Of a stretch of DNA of 34,786 nucleotides, positions 1 to 6,249 are shown one piece after another (position 1 is the first letter of the stretch; the number at the start of each line of letters is the position of its first letter). The DNA lies in contig JAFTKK010000006.1 of the NCBI GenBank assembly GCA_017453325.1, positions 1-34,786 of the forward strand. Reading direction: 5' to 3'. The stretch comes from Clostridia bacterium. Its GTDB lineage: Bacteria > Bacillota > Clostridia > Oscillospirales > CAG-272. Both the position numbers and the translations under genes were made by a program. Below the pieces are notes generated by a model, which saw nothing but the letters and a program-made list of their open reading frames with translations, was not told where the DNA came from and made no database searches.

Positions 1-5
1 TAATC

Positions 6-122
6 AGCCTTCTCCTGCGGGAGAAGGGGGACCGCGTTAGCGGTGGATGAGGAGTTACCTTGCGTCTGTAACACCTCATCCGTCACGCATTCGCGTGCCA
101 CCTTCCCCCACTGGGGAAGGCT
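6..122. repeat. REPIN-like paired-hairpin repeat
   Basis: Two inverted halves flank a 21-nt spacer. The left half (6-52) has a hairpin CCTTCTCC/GGAGAAGG, a second small hairpin ACCGC/GCGGT, and ends in GGATGAGG. The right half (74-122) begins CCTCATCC, carries a GCACGC-type hairpin, and ends with CCTTCCCC/GGGGAAGG. The whole unit can fold on itself through GGATGAGG/CCTCATCC. No ORF inside it looks real. The same half-unit recurs at 10171-10194, 16396-16495, 17028-17073 and near 17105-17195, so this is a dispersed non-coding element. Confidence 0.75.
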
Positions 123-169
123 ACGATCGCTCCACGCCTTTTGGTGGTGGTTTTTTCTACTAAAGTTAC

Positions 170-200
170 AAAAAAAGGGGCGCGCCGCACGGCGCGCCCC
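170..200 (-). terminator. Intrinsic terminator after the truncated pfkB gene
   Basis: On the minus strand a perfect 10-bp GC stem (GGGGCGCGCC, GTGC loop, GGCGCGCCCC) is followed by seven T residues. It lies ten bases after the stop codon of the truncated 1-phosphofructokinase gene and would end the azlC-azlD-pfkB transcript. Confidence 0.85.
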
Positions 201-209
201 GAAGCACGT

Positions 210-836
210 TTATACCATTTCGCGCAGCAGCGCAAAGATCTCACCGTGAGAGGCCAGCTCTCTGCCCACCGCGTCGCAAAGCTCCCGCAAATTGGGCTTG
301 ATCAAAAACGGACGGTGGGGCAGCACGCGCAGCAAAAGCTCGCGCTCGGCATCCACCACCACGCGCACAGAGCGCCCCTTCACGCGGCAGATCATCTTCT
401 CGTAAATATCCTTTGGCATGGAGGGCGGCACGCTGCCCGCCAGCACCAGCGTATCCCCCGACTTCAGCGCATCCAGCTTTTGGAGCAGCTGCGTTACGCA
501 TTCCGCAGGCACCTCGGGGCCCGCGGCGTTGATCTCGCTCTCCGTGCCCGCCTTGATTTTGACGTTGATGCGCGTTTGCCCCGCGGGCAGGGTGATCAGC
601 TCGTGCGCGATCTTGTGCGCGGTGAGGGCATTTGCCAGCGCTTCGCCCGTAAAGCCCGCCACAAAGCCAAGCGCCACCGTGGGCTCGCCGAGTGCGGTCA
701 GCACGGCGGATACGTTGATGCCCTTTCCGCCGAAGAGCAGCTCCTCGCGCTGCGTGCGATTGGTCTTGCCGGGCGTGAAATCGGCAAGATAGACGGTATA
801 ATCGAGCGCCGGATTAAAGGTAACGGTATAGATCAT
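210..836 (-). pseudogene. 1-phosphofructokinase (PfkB family), C-terminally truncated
   Basis: The 208 residues match the first two thirds of FruK/LacC-type sugar-phosphate kinases. Visible features are the opening MIYTVTFNPALDYTV, the FGGKGINVSAVL substrate-binding segment near residue 35, the LAGSVPP segment near 134 and the PFLIKPN strand near 180. Family members have about 300 residues and carry the catalytic aspartate in a GAGD motif near the C terminus. Here the frame stops right after the helix following KPN, so the anion hole and catalytic base are missing. The protein is probably inactive, or the gene was disrupted next to the repeat at 6-122. The start chosen is the ATG giving MIYT; an upstream in-frame ATG (875) would add 13 unrelated residues that overlap azlD. 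It lies 19 bp after azlD, in the same transcript. Confidence 0.8.
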
Positions 837-855
837 CACAGTTTCCCTCTTTCTC

Positions 856-1182
856 TCAAAAAACAAGCTGCACAAGCAGCATATACACCACCGTGCCGCC
901 GAGAATGCTCAGCAGCGTGTTGCGCCGCCACACGTGCAGCAGCACCACCGTGGCCGAGGCAATGGCCTCGGGCAGACCGTGGGGGGCTGAGAGCAGCGTG
1001 ACGCCGCGCAGACAGTATACCACAAGCATACCCATAATGGCATACGGCAATACACGTCCGAGATAACTGAGGAACGGGGGCGTTTTTCGCCCCTTTCCGA
1101 AAATCAAAAAGGGCAAAAAGCGCAGCGCGACCGTCACGGCGGAGATCACCGCGATCATCGCGATCACACGTGCGTTATTCAT
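856..1182 (-). CDS. azlD: AzlD-family branched-chain amino acid exporter small subunit
   Basis: A 108-residue hydrophobic protein with about four predicted membrane segments, including a RFLPFLIF stretch near residue 22 that is typical of AzlD. AzlC and AzlD together form an exporter known for branched-chain amino acids and their analogues. The length is normal for the family. The start codon lies inside the end of azlC (8-bp overlap), which implies translational coupling and equal production of the two subunits. The truncated pfkB gene follows after 19 bp. The substrate has not been shown here; some AzlCD pairs export other hydrophobic amino acids. Confidence 0.88.
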   Translation of the reverse strand: MNNARVIAMIAVISAVTVALRFLPFLIFGKGRKTPPFLSYLGRVLPYAIMGMLVVYCLRGVTLLSAPHGLPEAIASATVVLLHVWRRNTLLSILGGTVVYMLLVQLVF

Positions 1183-1900
1183 GGCGCTTCACCTCCCGTC
1201 GCCCAAGCAGCCACAAGAGAGCAAGAATGAGAAGCATGGCAAGGATCAAAAAATCGTCACTGCCGAGCAAAAGAAGCGCCGCGAGCGAGGCACCCAGACC
1301 CACGAGCGCCGGCAAATGCTCCTTGGTACCAAGCCATTGCTCGGTAAAGATCGTCAAAAACAGCGCCGTGAGCGCAAAATCAATGCCCTCGGTGGAAAAG
1401 GGCAGCACCGCCCCGAGCGCGGCACCGATCACGCTGCCCGCGATCCAATAAGAATAGTTGAAAAGCGAGACTAAAAAGCAATACCGTGCGGGGTCTTCTT
1501 GCTTTTCCACCGCCTCGCGGTGGGAGACAAGAGAATAGGTTTCATCGGTCAGCGTGAAGATCAAAAAGGGCTTGCGCGGGATATCCTTATAGGCATCTAT
1601 CATCGAAATGCCGTAAAACAGGTGGCGAATATTCACCATCAGCGTCGCGAGCGCCGTGGCCAGGAGCGTGGCACCCCCTGTGATGAGGTCAACAGCCACA
1701 TACTGCATCGAGCCCGCGTAAACGAAGATGCTCATTGCGGCCGCAAAAAGCACACCGTAGCCGTGCGAGCGAAAAATGACGCCAAAGCCGAAGCCCAGCA
1801 CCAAATAGCCCGTAAGCACGGGAACGGTATCTAAAAACGCGGCCTTTACCTGACGGAAAGCGGGGCCGCGCCTCCGCATTTCTCTCTTTTCTTGCTTCAT
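1175..1900 (-). CDS. azlC: AzlC-family branched-chain amino acid exporter large subunit
   Basis: A 241-residue integral membrane protein. Recognisable AzlC segments are LGFGFGVIFRSHGYG near residue 35, IFVYAGSMQYVAV near 60 and the MVNIRHLFYG signature near 90. Several hydrophobic helices follow, ending in a leucine-rich stretch and a basic tail. It should work with AzlD as an inner-membrane amino acid exporter. The ATG at 1900 was chosen because transcription starts near 2002, which excludes the longer frame opening at 2029, and because a short upstream ORF ends in an ATGA overlap exactly at this ATG. ATG codons at 1876 or 1939 remain possible alternatives. Confidence 0.88.
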   Translation of the reverse strand: MKQEKREMRRRGPAFRQVKAAFLDTVPVLTGYLVLGFGFGVIFRSHGYGVLFAAAMSIFVYAGSMQYVAVDLITGGATLLATALATLMVNIRHLFYGISMIDAYKDIPRKPFLIFTLTDETYSLVSHREAVEKQEDPARYCFLVSLFNYSYWIAGSVIGAALGAVLPFSTEGIDFALTALFLTIFTEQWLGTKEHLPALVGLGASLAALLLLGSDDFLILAMLLILALLWLLGRREVKRHE

Positions 1901-1995
1901 ATCGGCTTCACTCTTCTTTCCTTGCTTCCATCGCAGCATCCGCGAAACGCCCCAAGCCCGAGGCTGTGAGCATCCCTCAAACGGAAATATCTCAT
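1897..1995 (-). CDS. Candidate leaderless small ORF coupled to azlC
   Basis: A 32-codon ORF beginning MRYFRLRDAHSLG and ending in a basic segment KERRVKPI. Its ATG lies only about seven bases downstream of the transcription start predicted from the promoter at 2009-2037, so it has no room for a Shine-Dalgarno sequence and would be translated as a nearly leaderless message. Its TGA overlaps the azlC ATG as ATGA, the classic arrangement for translational coupling. The peptide is not rich in Ile, Leu or Val runs and no attenuator terminator follows, so it does not look like a classical branched-chain attenuation peptide. I do not recognise the sequence. It may be a regulatory uORF or only an ORF by chance; the exact junction argues mildly for the first. 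Confidence 0.45.
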   Translation of the reverse strand: MRYFRLRDAHSLGLGAFRGCCDGSKERRVKPI

Positions 1996-2008
1996 AGTAA
2001 TTATTTAC

Positions 2009-2037
2009 AGTATAGCACACTTTCGGCACGCCGTCAA
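2009..2037 (-). promoter_or_regulatory. Sigma-A promoter for azlCD
   Basis: On the minus strand, TTGACG (2032-2037), a 17-bp spacer and TATACT (2009-2014). Predicted start of transcription is near 2002. It is back to back with the promoter at 2064-2092. Confidence 0.8.
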
Positions 2038-2063
2038 TTCCCTGCGCAGTTTGCCTTTCTCAA

Positions 2064-2092
2064 TTGACAAAGGGGCGCAAAGGTGCTATAAT
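2064..2092 (+). promoter_or_regulatory. Sigma-A promoter for the HAD phosphatase gene
   Basis: TTGACA (2064-2069), 17-bp spacer, TATAAT (2087-2092): a consensus promoter about 32 bp before the gene's start codon and divergent from the azlCD promoter. Confidence 0.9.
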
Positions 2093-2123
2093 ACAATCGT
2101 TTTCTATGCAAAGGAGGCACCGT

Positions 2124-2945
2124 ATGCAAGCCTACAAAATCCTTTCCACCGACCTTGACGGCACACTGTTCAACGAGCGCGGCACCATCAGCGCCGAAAA
2201 CAACGCCGCCATCAAAGAAATGACCGAGAGGGGCGTTCTGGTCGTGCCCAATTCGGGCAGAACCTTAGCCGAAATGCCCCGCGAGATCAAGGAGCACCCG
2301 CATTTTCGCTATCTCATCCATTCCGACGGCGCCACCGTTTATGACAAAGAAACGGGCGAGCGCATCAAGCTTTGTATGCCGAAAGCCGTTTCCGACAAGG
2401 TCTTTGACATTCTCGCCCGGTATCGCGTATCGGTCAGCGTGCGCCAAAGCGGCATTTGCTACGTAAAACCCGAAGCGCACAACGATGCCGATTACGCCGC
2501 ACACGGTGTGAGTAACGGCTGGCGCGATTACTTTTACGAGATCGCCACCCCCACCCCTTTTGATTTCTTCCGTGAGCCCGATACCGCCGTCGAGATGTTC
2601 TGCGCCTTTTTTGCAGACATGGAGGAGCGCGCAGCCTGCACGGCGCAGCTCCTTGAAACAGGCGAGGTACAGGTGGCCTCCACCGCCCCCAATAACATTG
2701 AGGTGTTCTGGAAGCACGCAGGCAAGGGCAGCGCCATTCTGGCACTTGCAGCGCGCTGCGGCATCGACCCCGCAGCCACCATTGCCGTGGGTGACTCCAC
2801 CAACGACAGCGATATGATCGTGAAGGCAGGCCTCGGCCTTGCCATGGAAAACGCCTGCGATGAATTAAAGGCGCTGGCCGATACCGTCATCTGCCACCAC
2901 CGCGACCACGCCATGGTATATATACTCGAGCATTATCTCAAATAA
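2124..2945 (+). CDS. HAD-superfamily Cof-type sugar-phosphate phosphatase
   Basis: A 273-residue cytoplasmic hydrolase of the Cof/IIB subfamily. Motif I DLDGTLF is at residues 10-16, with Asp10 the predicted nucleophile and Asp12 the acid/base. Motif II SGRT is near residue 46, a large cap domain fills the middle, and motif IV GDSTNDSDM is near 226-234. These enzymes use Mg2+ to dephosphorylate small phosphometabolites (sugar phosphates, FMN, PLP); the substrate cannot be read from sequence. The ATG at 2124 is preceded by AAGGAGG at a good distance and agrees with the promoter just upstream; the frame is open further upstream, but that extension would overlap the promoter. It is a single-gene unit with no obvious terminator before the next promoter at 2971. 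Confidence 0.85.
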   Translation: MQAYKILSTDLDGTLFNERGTISAENNAAIKEMTERGVLVVPNSGRTLAEMPREIKEHPHFRYLIHSDGATVYDKETGERIKLCMPKAVSDKVFDILARYRVSVSVRQSGICYVKPEAHNDADYAAHGVSNGWRDYFYEIATPTPFDFFREPDTAVEMFCAFFADMEERAACTAQLLETGEVQVASTAPNNIEVFWKHAGKGSAILALAARCGIDPAATIAVGDSTNDSDMIVKAGLGLAMENACDELKALADTVICHHRDHAMVYILEHYLK

Positions 2946-2970
2946 TTCGCCGAAAATGCGCGTCTGTCTA

Positions 2971-2999
2971 TTGACAAAAGACAGCTTTCGCGCTACAAT
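2971..2999 (+). promoter_or_regulatory. Sigma-A promoter of the cobalamin-riboswitch transcript
   Basis: TTGACA (2971-2976), 17-bp spacer, TACAAT (2994-2999). It sits just upstream of the riboswitch aptamer and drives the lipoprotein/ECF-S pair. Confidence 0.88.
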
Positions 3000-3019
3000 A
3001 ATGCCATACAAGCAAATGA

Positions 3020-3245
3020 AACACGATTCGGCGCGGGACGCTTTCGGGCGGTCATCGCGCAACCGCAGGCTTGCCTGCGGGGATGAGGAAAGCGCGGTGC
3101 AAATCCGCCACAACAGCCATTGCCGTAACGTGGCCGCAAGGCCCCCAGTCGGAATGCTCATCGTCTCGTGCCGCAACGGATCCCCGGGCAAACGGGGGAG
3201 AAGGCGCAAAAGCGTGAGCCGAGTTCCGCGGCTCACCCGTTTTGT
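3020..3245 (+). promoter_or_regulatory. Cobalamin riboswitch aptamer
   Basis: The untranslated leader contains the cobalamin-riboswitch core. There is GGTGCAAATCCGC near 3096, then a CACAACAGCC segment and GCCGTAAC, and the AGTCGGAATGCTCATCG block near 3148. These match, in order, the conserved GGTGNAAxTCC, the internal CNACTGTAA-like and the AGTCAGGATxCTC-like boxes of the Firmicute form. A strong hairpin GTGAGCCG/CGGCTCAC follows near 3214-3235, then a separate intrinsic terminator. Binding of cobalamin should favour termination and so repress uptake genes when the vitamin is plentiful. Boundaries are approximate, as no covariance model was run. Confidence 0.82.
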
Positions 3246-3246
3246 C

Positions 3247-3310
3247 GTGCACTCCCCATGAGAGCTTCTCTCCCGTGGGGGGTGCTTTGCTTTCGTTTTA
3301 TTGTATCAAT
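3247..3310 (+). terminator. Riboswitch expression-platform terminator
   Basis: GCACTCCCCA and TGGGGGGTGC form a stem with an inner GAGAG/CTCTC pairing, followed by a T-rich tract TTTGCTTTCGTTTTATTG. Its position between the aptamer and the lipoprotein gene makes it the likely switchable terminator. The RBS for the gene (AGAGG) lies beyond it. Confidence 0.7.
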
Positions 3311-3332
3311 TAAAACGAAAAGAGGTTTCAAC

Positions 3333-3767
3333 ATGAAAAAAACAGTCTTTACACGCATCACCCTTCTTCTGCTCGCGCTTCTCACGGTCTTTACCCTTTG
3401 CGCCTGCGCCGACGTTGACAAAACGGGCGACTGGGAGACCGCCACCTACGTACGCGACACCACGCTCGGCGACGGTGAGAAGACCGTCACCGTCAAGGTC
3501 GTGGCAGACGGACAGGAACTGACCTTCACCGTCAAGACCGACAAGGAAAACTTAGAGGACGCGCTGGTCGAGCACGCGCTCATCGACGGCGACGTCGGTG
3601 CTTACGGTATGTATATCAAAAAGGTCAACGGTATCGTGGCCGACTATGATGCGGACAAGACCTACTGGGCGATCACCAAATCGGGTGTACCGACCTCCTC
3701 TGCCAAGGACACGCTGATCGCGGACGGTGACTGCTACGAGATCACCAAGACCGTGAGCGAGTGGTAA
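3333..3767 (+). CDS. DUF4430 (transcobalamin-like) lipoprotein
   Basis: A 144-residue exported lipoprotein. Residues 1-25 form a signal peptide with two basic residues, a leucine-rich core and the lipobox-like LCAC, making Cys25 the predicted lipidated residue. The rest is a single DUF4430 domain, which resembles the C-terminal beta domain of transcobalamin/intrinsic factor. The typical block YGMYIKKVNGI is followed by a YWAI segment and a stretch ending in EITKTV. Control by a cobalamin riboswitch and the adjacent ECF-S gene suggest an extracellular corrinoid-binding subunit that hands substrate to the transporter; this role is inferred. The ATG at 3333 was chosen because it starts the signal peptide and lies past the terminator; the frame is open upstream through the riboswitch, which cannot be coding. 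Confidence 0.85.
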   Translation: MKKTVFTRITLLLLALLTVFTLCACADVDKTGDWETATYVRDTTLGDGEKTVTVKVVADGQELTFTVKTDKENLEDALVEHALIDGDVGAYGMYIKKVNGIVADYDADKTYWAITKSGVPTSSAKDTLIADGDCYEITKTVSEW

Positions 3768-3775
3768 CAGCACCC

Positions 3776-4378
3776 ATGTCAGAGCTTGATCGCCATGACG
3801 CAAGGGGGACGCCGACGGAACCGGCTTCCCCTGAGGTGTCCTGCAAAAAACGCAAAAAAAGTGCCCTTACGGTGCGGGAAATGACGGTTTTTGCCATGCT
3901 CGGCGCACTGATGTACTGCTCAAAGCTCGTGCTTGAATGGGCGCCCAACATCCACCTGCTGGCCATGTTCATCATCGCCTTTACGGTGGTCTGGCGCGTC
4001 AAGGCGCTGATCCCCATCTACATCTTCGTGCTGCTCACGGGTATTTTCGGCGGCATTTCGGTATGGTGGATGCCCTACCTTTATATCTGGACGGTGCTCT
4101 GGGCAGTCACCATGCTGCTGCCGCGCCGTATGCCCCCCAAGGTCGCCGTGCCCGTTTACATGGTGCTTGGTGCCCTGCACGGCCTTTTGTTCGGCGTGCT
4201 CTGCGCCCCCTCGCAGGCGCTGTTCTGGGGACTTGATTTCAAAGGAACGGTGGCGTGGATCGCCGCGGGACTTTATTTCGACCTCCTGCACGGCATCGGC
4301 AATCTTGCCGCCTGCACCCTTGTTGTGCCCTTGGTGCAGGTGATCCGAAGGATAGAAAAACGGGCAGGACGGCTTTAA
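3776..4378 (+). CDS. ECF transporter S component, probably for cobalamin
   Basis: A 200-residue membrane protein with about six hydrophobic segments after a charged 35-residue N-terminal arm. The LTVREMTVFAMLGALMY start of helix 1 and the overall size are typical of energy-coupling-factor substrate-binding (S) subunits. S components bind a vitamin and dock to a shared EcfAAT module, which is not encoded in this window. Because it shares a cobalamin riboswitch with a transcobalamin-like lipoprotein, cobalamin or a precursor corrinoid is the best substrate guess. The gene starts 8 bp after the lipoprotein stop; no clear RBS is visible before the ATG at 3776, and an in-frame GTG at 3761 overlapping the upstream gene is possible. 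Confidence 0.8.
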   Translation: MSELDRHDARGTPTEPASPEVSCKKRKKSALTVREMTVFAMLGALMYCSKLVLEWAPNIHLLAMFIIAFTVVWRVKALIPIYIFVLLTGIFGGISVWWMPYLYIWTVLWAVTMLLPRRMPPKVAVPVYMVLGALHGLLFGVLCAPSQALFWGLDFKGTVAWIAAGLYFDLLHGIGNLAACTLVVPLVQVIRRIEKRAGRL

Positions 4379-4434
4379 GCTGCAAATCAAGGGGCTGCCT
4401 CATTCGCGCAGACCAAAAACACACGAAACGAATA

Positions 4435-4487
4435 AAAAATAAAGCCGCTTTTGCTATCAAATATCGATAGCATAGGCGGCTTTTTTG
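4435..4487. terminator. Bidirectional terminator after the ECF-S gene
   Basis: AAAGCCGCTTTTGCTATC (4441-4458) pairs almost fully with GATAGCATAGGCGGCTTT (4466-4483). T residues follow on the plus strand and an A-rich tract precedes, so it can also serve proB transcripts coming from the right. Confidence 0.85.
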
Positions 4488-4614
4488 TTTTAAGGTGGAA
4501 ATTCTTGCGAATTTCAATTTTTATGTGTGTTTTTTTGGCGCGCTCTCGGCACTCGGCTATACGCCTATCATGCCGAGATCACGCCTTCTGCATCAAATGA
4601 CGCAGCCCCTTAGC

Positions 4615-5397
4615 TTATTGCGCCGCAAAATAGGTGCCGATCTCTTTGCCGTCAAGCAGCTCGTAGAGCACGTGAGGATCCTTGCCGTTTAAAATAAACA
4701 TCGGGATGCCCGCCTCGCTCACCAATCGCGCAGCCTCAAGCTTTGTGGCCATGCCGCCCGTGCCGCGTGCCGTGCCGGCACCGCCCGCCATGCCGAGCAC
4801 CGCGTCGTCAATCTTTTCCACGCGCGAGATCAGGCGCGCATCGGGATTTTTGCGCGGGTCGCTGTCGTAAAGGCCGTCCACGTCCGAGAGGTTGATCAGC
4901 AGCTCGGCATGGCAGACCAGCGCCACGTAGGCCGAGAGTGTGTCGTTGCCGCCGAAATTCAGCTCGGTGGTGGAGATACAGTCGTTTTCGTTCACGATCG
5001 GCACGCAGCCCATGTCAAGCAGCGTTTCAAAGGTATCTTCCGCGGCCGCGCGGCGCACGGGATTGTCAATGACGTCCTTGGTCAACAGCATTTGCGCCAC
5101 GGTATGGCCGTAATCCGAGAAAAAGCGCGAATAGAGCTTCATCAGCTCGCTTTGCCCGACGGCAGCCATCGCCTGCTTTTCCTTGGTGCAGGTGGGGCGG
5201 TGGGTGCCAAGACGTGCCACGCCCGCGCTCACCGCGCCCGAGGAAACGAGCACGACCTGCATGCCTGCGTTTTTAAAATCCGAGAGCGTCTTGACAAGCG
5301 CTTCGATGCGTCTTAAATTGAGATGTCCCTCGTCATGCGTGAGGGTCGAGGTGCCGATCTTGACCACCAAACGGCGGCAATTTTTAAGCGTTAACAT
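4615..5397 (-). CDS. proB: Glutamate 5-kinase, short form without PUA domain
   Basis: A 260-residue amino-acid kinase that phosphorylates glutamate in the first step of proline synthesis. Diagnostic segments are VVKIGTSTLT near residue 12, VLVSSGAVSAG near 45, PIVNENDCIST near 130, FGGNDTLSA near 145, LSDVDGLYDSDP near 165 and GTGGMATKLEAA near 210. The C-terminal PUA domain of the 360-residue form is absent, as in many Firmicutes. The ATG at 5397 (MLTLKNCRRLVVK) was chosen because it has an AAGGA ribosome site and begins the kinase fold; the frame is open much further upstream but there overlaps the divergent zapA-like gene. No proA lies next to it, so proline genes are split in this genome or proA lies elsewhere. 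Confidence 0.92.
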   Translation of the reverse strand: MLTLKNCRRLVVKIGTSTLTHDEGHLNLRRIEALVKTLSDFKNAGMQVVLVSSGAVSAGVARLGTHRPTCTKEKQAMAAVGQSELMKLYSRFFSDYGHTVAQMLLTKDVIDNPVRRAAAEDTFETLLDMGCVPIVNENDCISTTELNFGGNDTLSAYVALVCHAELLINLSDVDGLYDSDPRKNPDARLISRVEKIDDAVLGMAGGAGTARGTGGMATKLEAARLVSEAGIPMFILNGKDPHVLYELLDGKEIGTYFAAQ

Positions 5398-5425
5398 ATT
5401 TTTTATGATTCCTTGCAAAAAGTAT

Positions 5426-5454
5426 TTGAAAAATCTTATGTTTTGTATTATAAT
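5426..5454 (+). promoter_or_regulatory. Sigma-A promoter for the zapA-nagA operon
   Basis: TTGAAA (5426-5431), 17-bp spacer, TATAAT (5449-5454), located in the 114-bp gap between the divergent proB and zapA-like genes. Confidence 0.8.
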
Positions 5455-5511
5455 AGAATTATACTCTAAAATTTCCCTCAACGCAAGAGGTTTTACAAAA
5501 AGGAGGTCTAC

Positions 5512-6249
5512 ATGAAACAAAAATTTTCCATTACCGTTGCCGATATCCCGATGAATATTATTTGCGACGAAACCGGCGAGACCGTTGACGCTGCCGTTTC
5601 CGAGCTTGATGCAAAGATCCGTTCCCTTACCTCTACCGCAGGTCATTCCTGCACCAAGACCGAGGCCGCACTCCTCAGCGCCCTTGACAGCACCGCACGC
5701 TGCATGCATTTAAAGGAGCGCGTGCAGGAGCTTGAGCGCTACATCAGCGAGGCCGACCCGACGGGCGACACCTACGAGGCCAATCTCCTGCGCGGCGAGA
5801 ACGAGACCTTGCGCGCGCAGCTTGCCGTCAGCCGCGGCGAATATGACGCACTTCTGCAGGATAACGCCACCCTGTTTCAGTTAAACGCCAAGCTGGTGCG
5901 CCAGAACGGCGAATCCAACGCCCGCGCCGACCGTATGCACGACCAGGTGCTCTCGATCCTGACCGAGGTGCGCGAGCTGCGCGAAAAGCTGACCTCCATG
6001 TGCGTGGAAACGCGCGCCCCCTCCGCCACCTACTCGGCCTACGAGGAGGAGCCGACCATTGAGGTCACCCCTGCCGAGCAGCAGGTCTCCCGCAAATATG
6101 AGCAGATGGATCTTGACGAGATCCTGACCACCGCCCCCAAGGGCAAGCCCGGCAACGCCGCCATGCTGGATGCCACCGGTGACCGAGACGTGCCCGCACG
6201 CATTTCCGACGTGCTGGATTACGACGACGGCCAAGAGAGCCTTTCATAA
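5512..6249 (+). CDS. zapA: ZapA-like cell division protein with long coiled-coil extension
   Basis: A 245-residue protein whose first 80 residues match the ZapA domain: a short beta segment (KFSITVADIPMNIIC), a VDAAVSELDAKIRSLT helix and an ALLSALDSTARCMHLKERV helix. ZapA binds FtsZ and bundles its filaments at mid-cell. Residues 70-165 are a predicted coiled coil with heptad-like leucines. The remaining 80 residues are acidic and probably disordered. Canonical ZapA has about 90-110 residues, so this is a long clostridial variant. The ATG is preceded by AAAAGGAGG. The stop codon overlaps the start of the U32 gene by one base. Confidence 0.8.
   Translation: MKQKFSITVADIPMNIICDETGETVDAAVSELDAKIRSLTSTAGHSCTKTEAALLSALDSTARCMHLKERVQELERYISEADPTGDTYEANLLRGENETLRAQLAVSRGEYDALLQDNATLFQLNAKLVRQNGESNARADRMHDQVLSILTEVRELREKLTSMCVETRAPSATYSAYEEEPTIEVTPAEQQVSRKYEQMDLDEILTTAPKGKPGNAAMLDATGDRDVPARISDVLDYDDGQESLS

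Noticed and set aside
1897..1995. Classical branched-chain amino acid attenuator before azlC
   Set aside because: The short peptide lacks runs of Ile, Leu or Val codons, and no terminator/antiterminator pair lies before azlC.
4540..4600. Stem GGCGTGATCTCGGCA/TGCCGAGAGCGCGCC as the proB terminator
   Set aside because: The stem is imperfect and on the minus strand is followed by A residues, not T residues; the hairpin at 4441-4483 is the better candidate.
5398..5709. N-terminal extension of proB
   Set aside because: It overlaps the divergent zapA-like gene and its promoter; the kinase domain starts at 5397.
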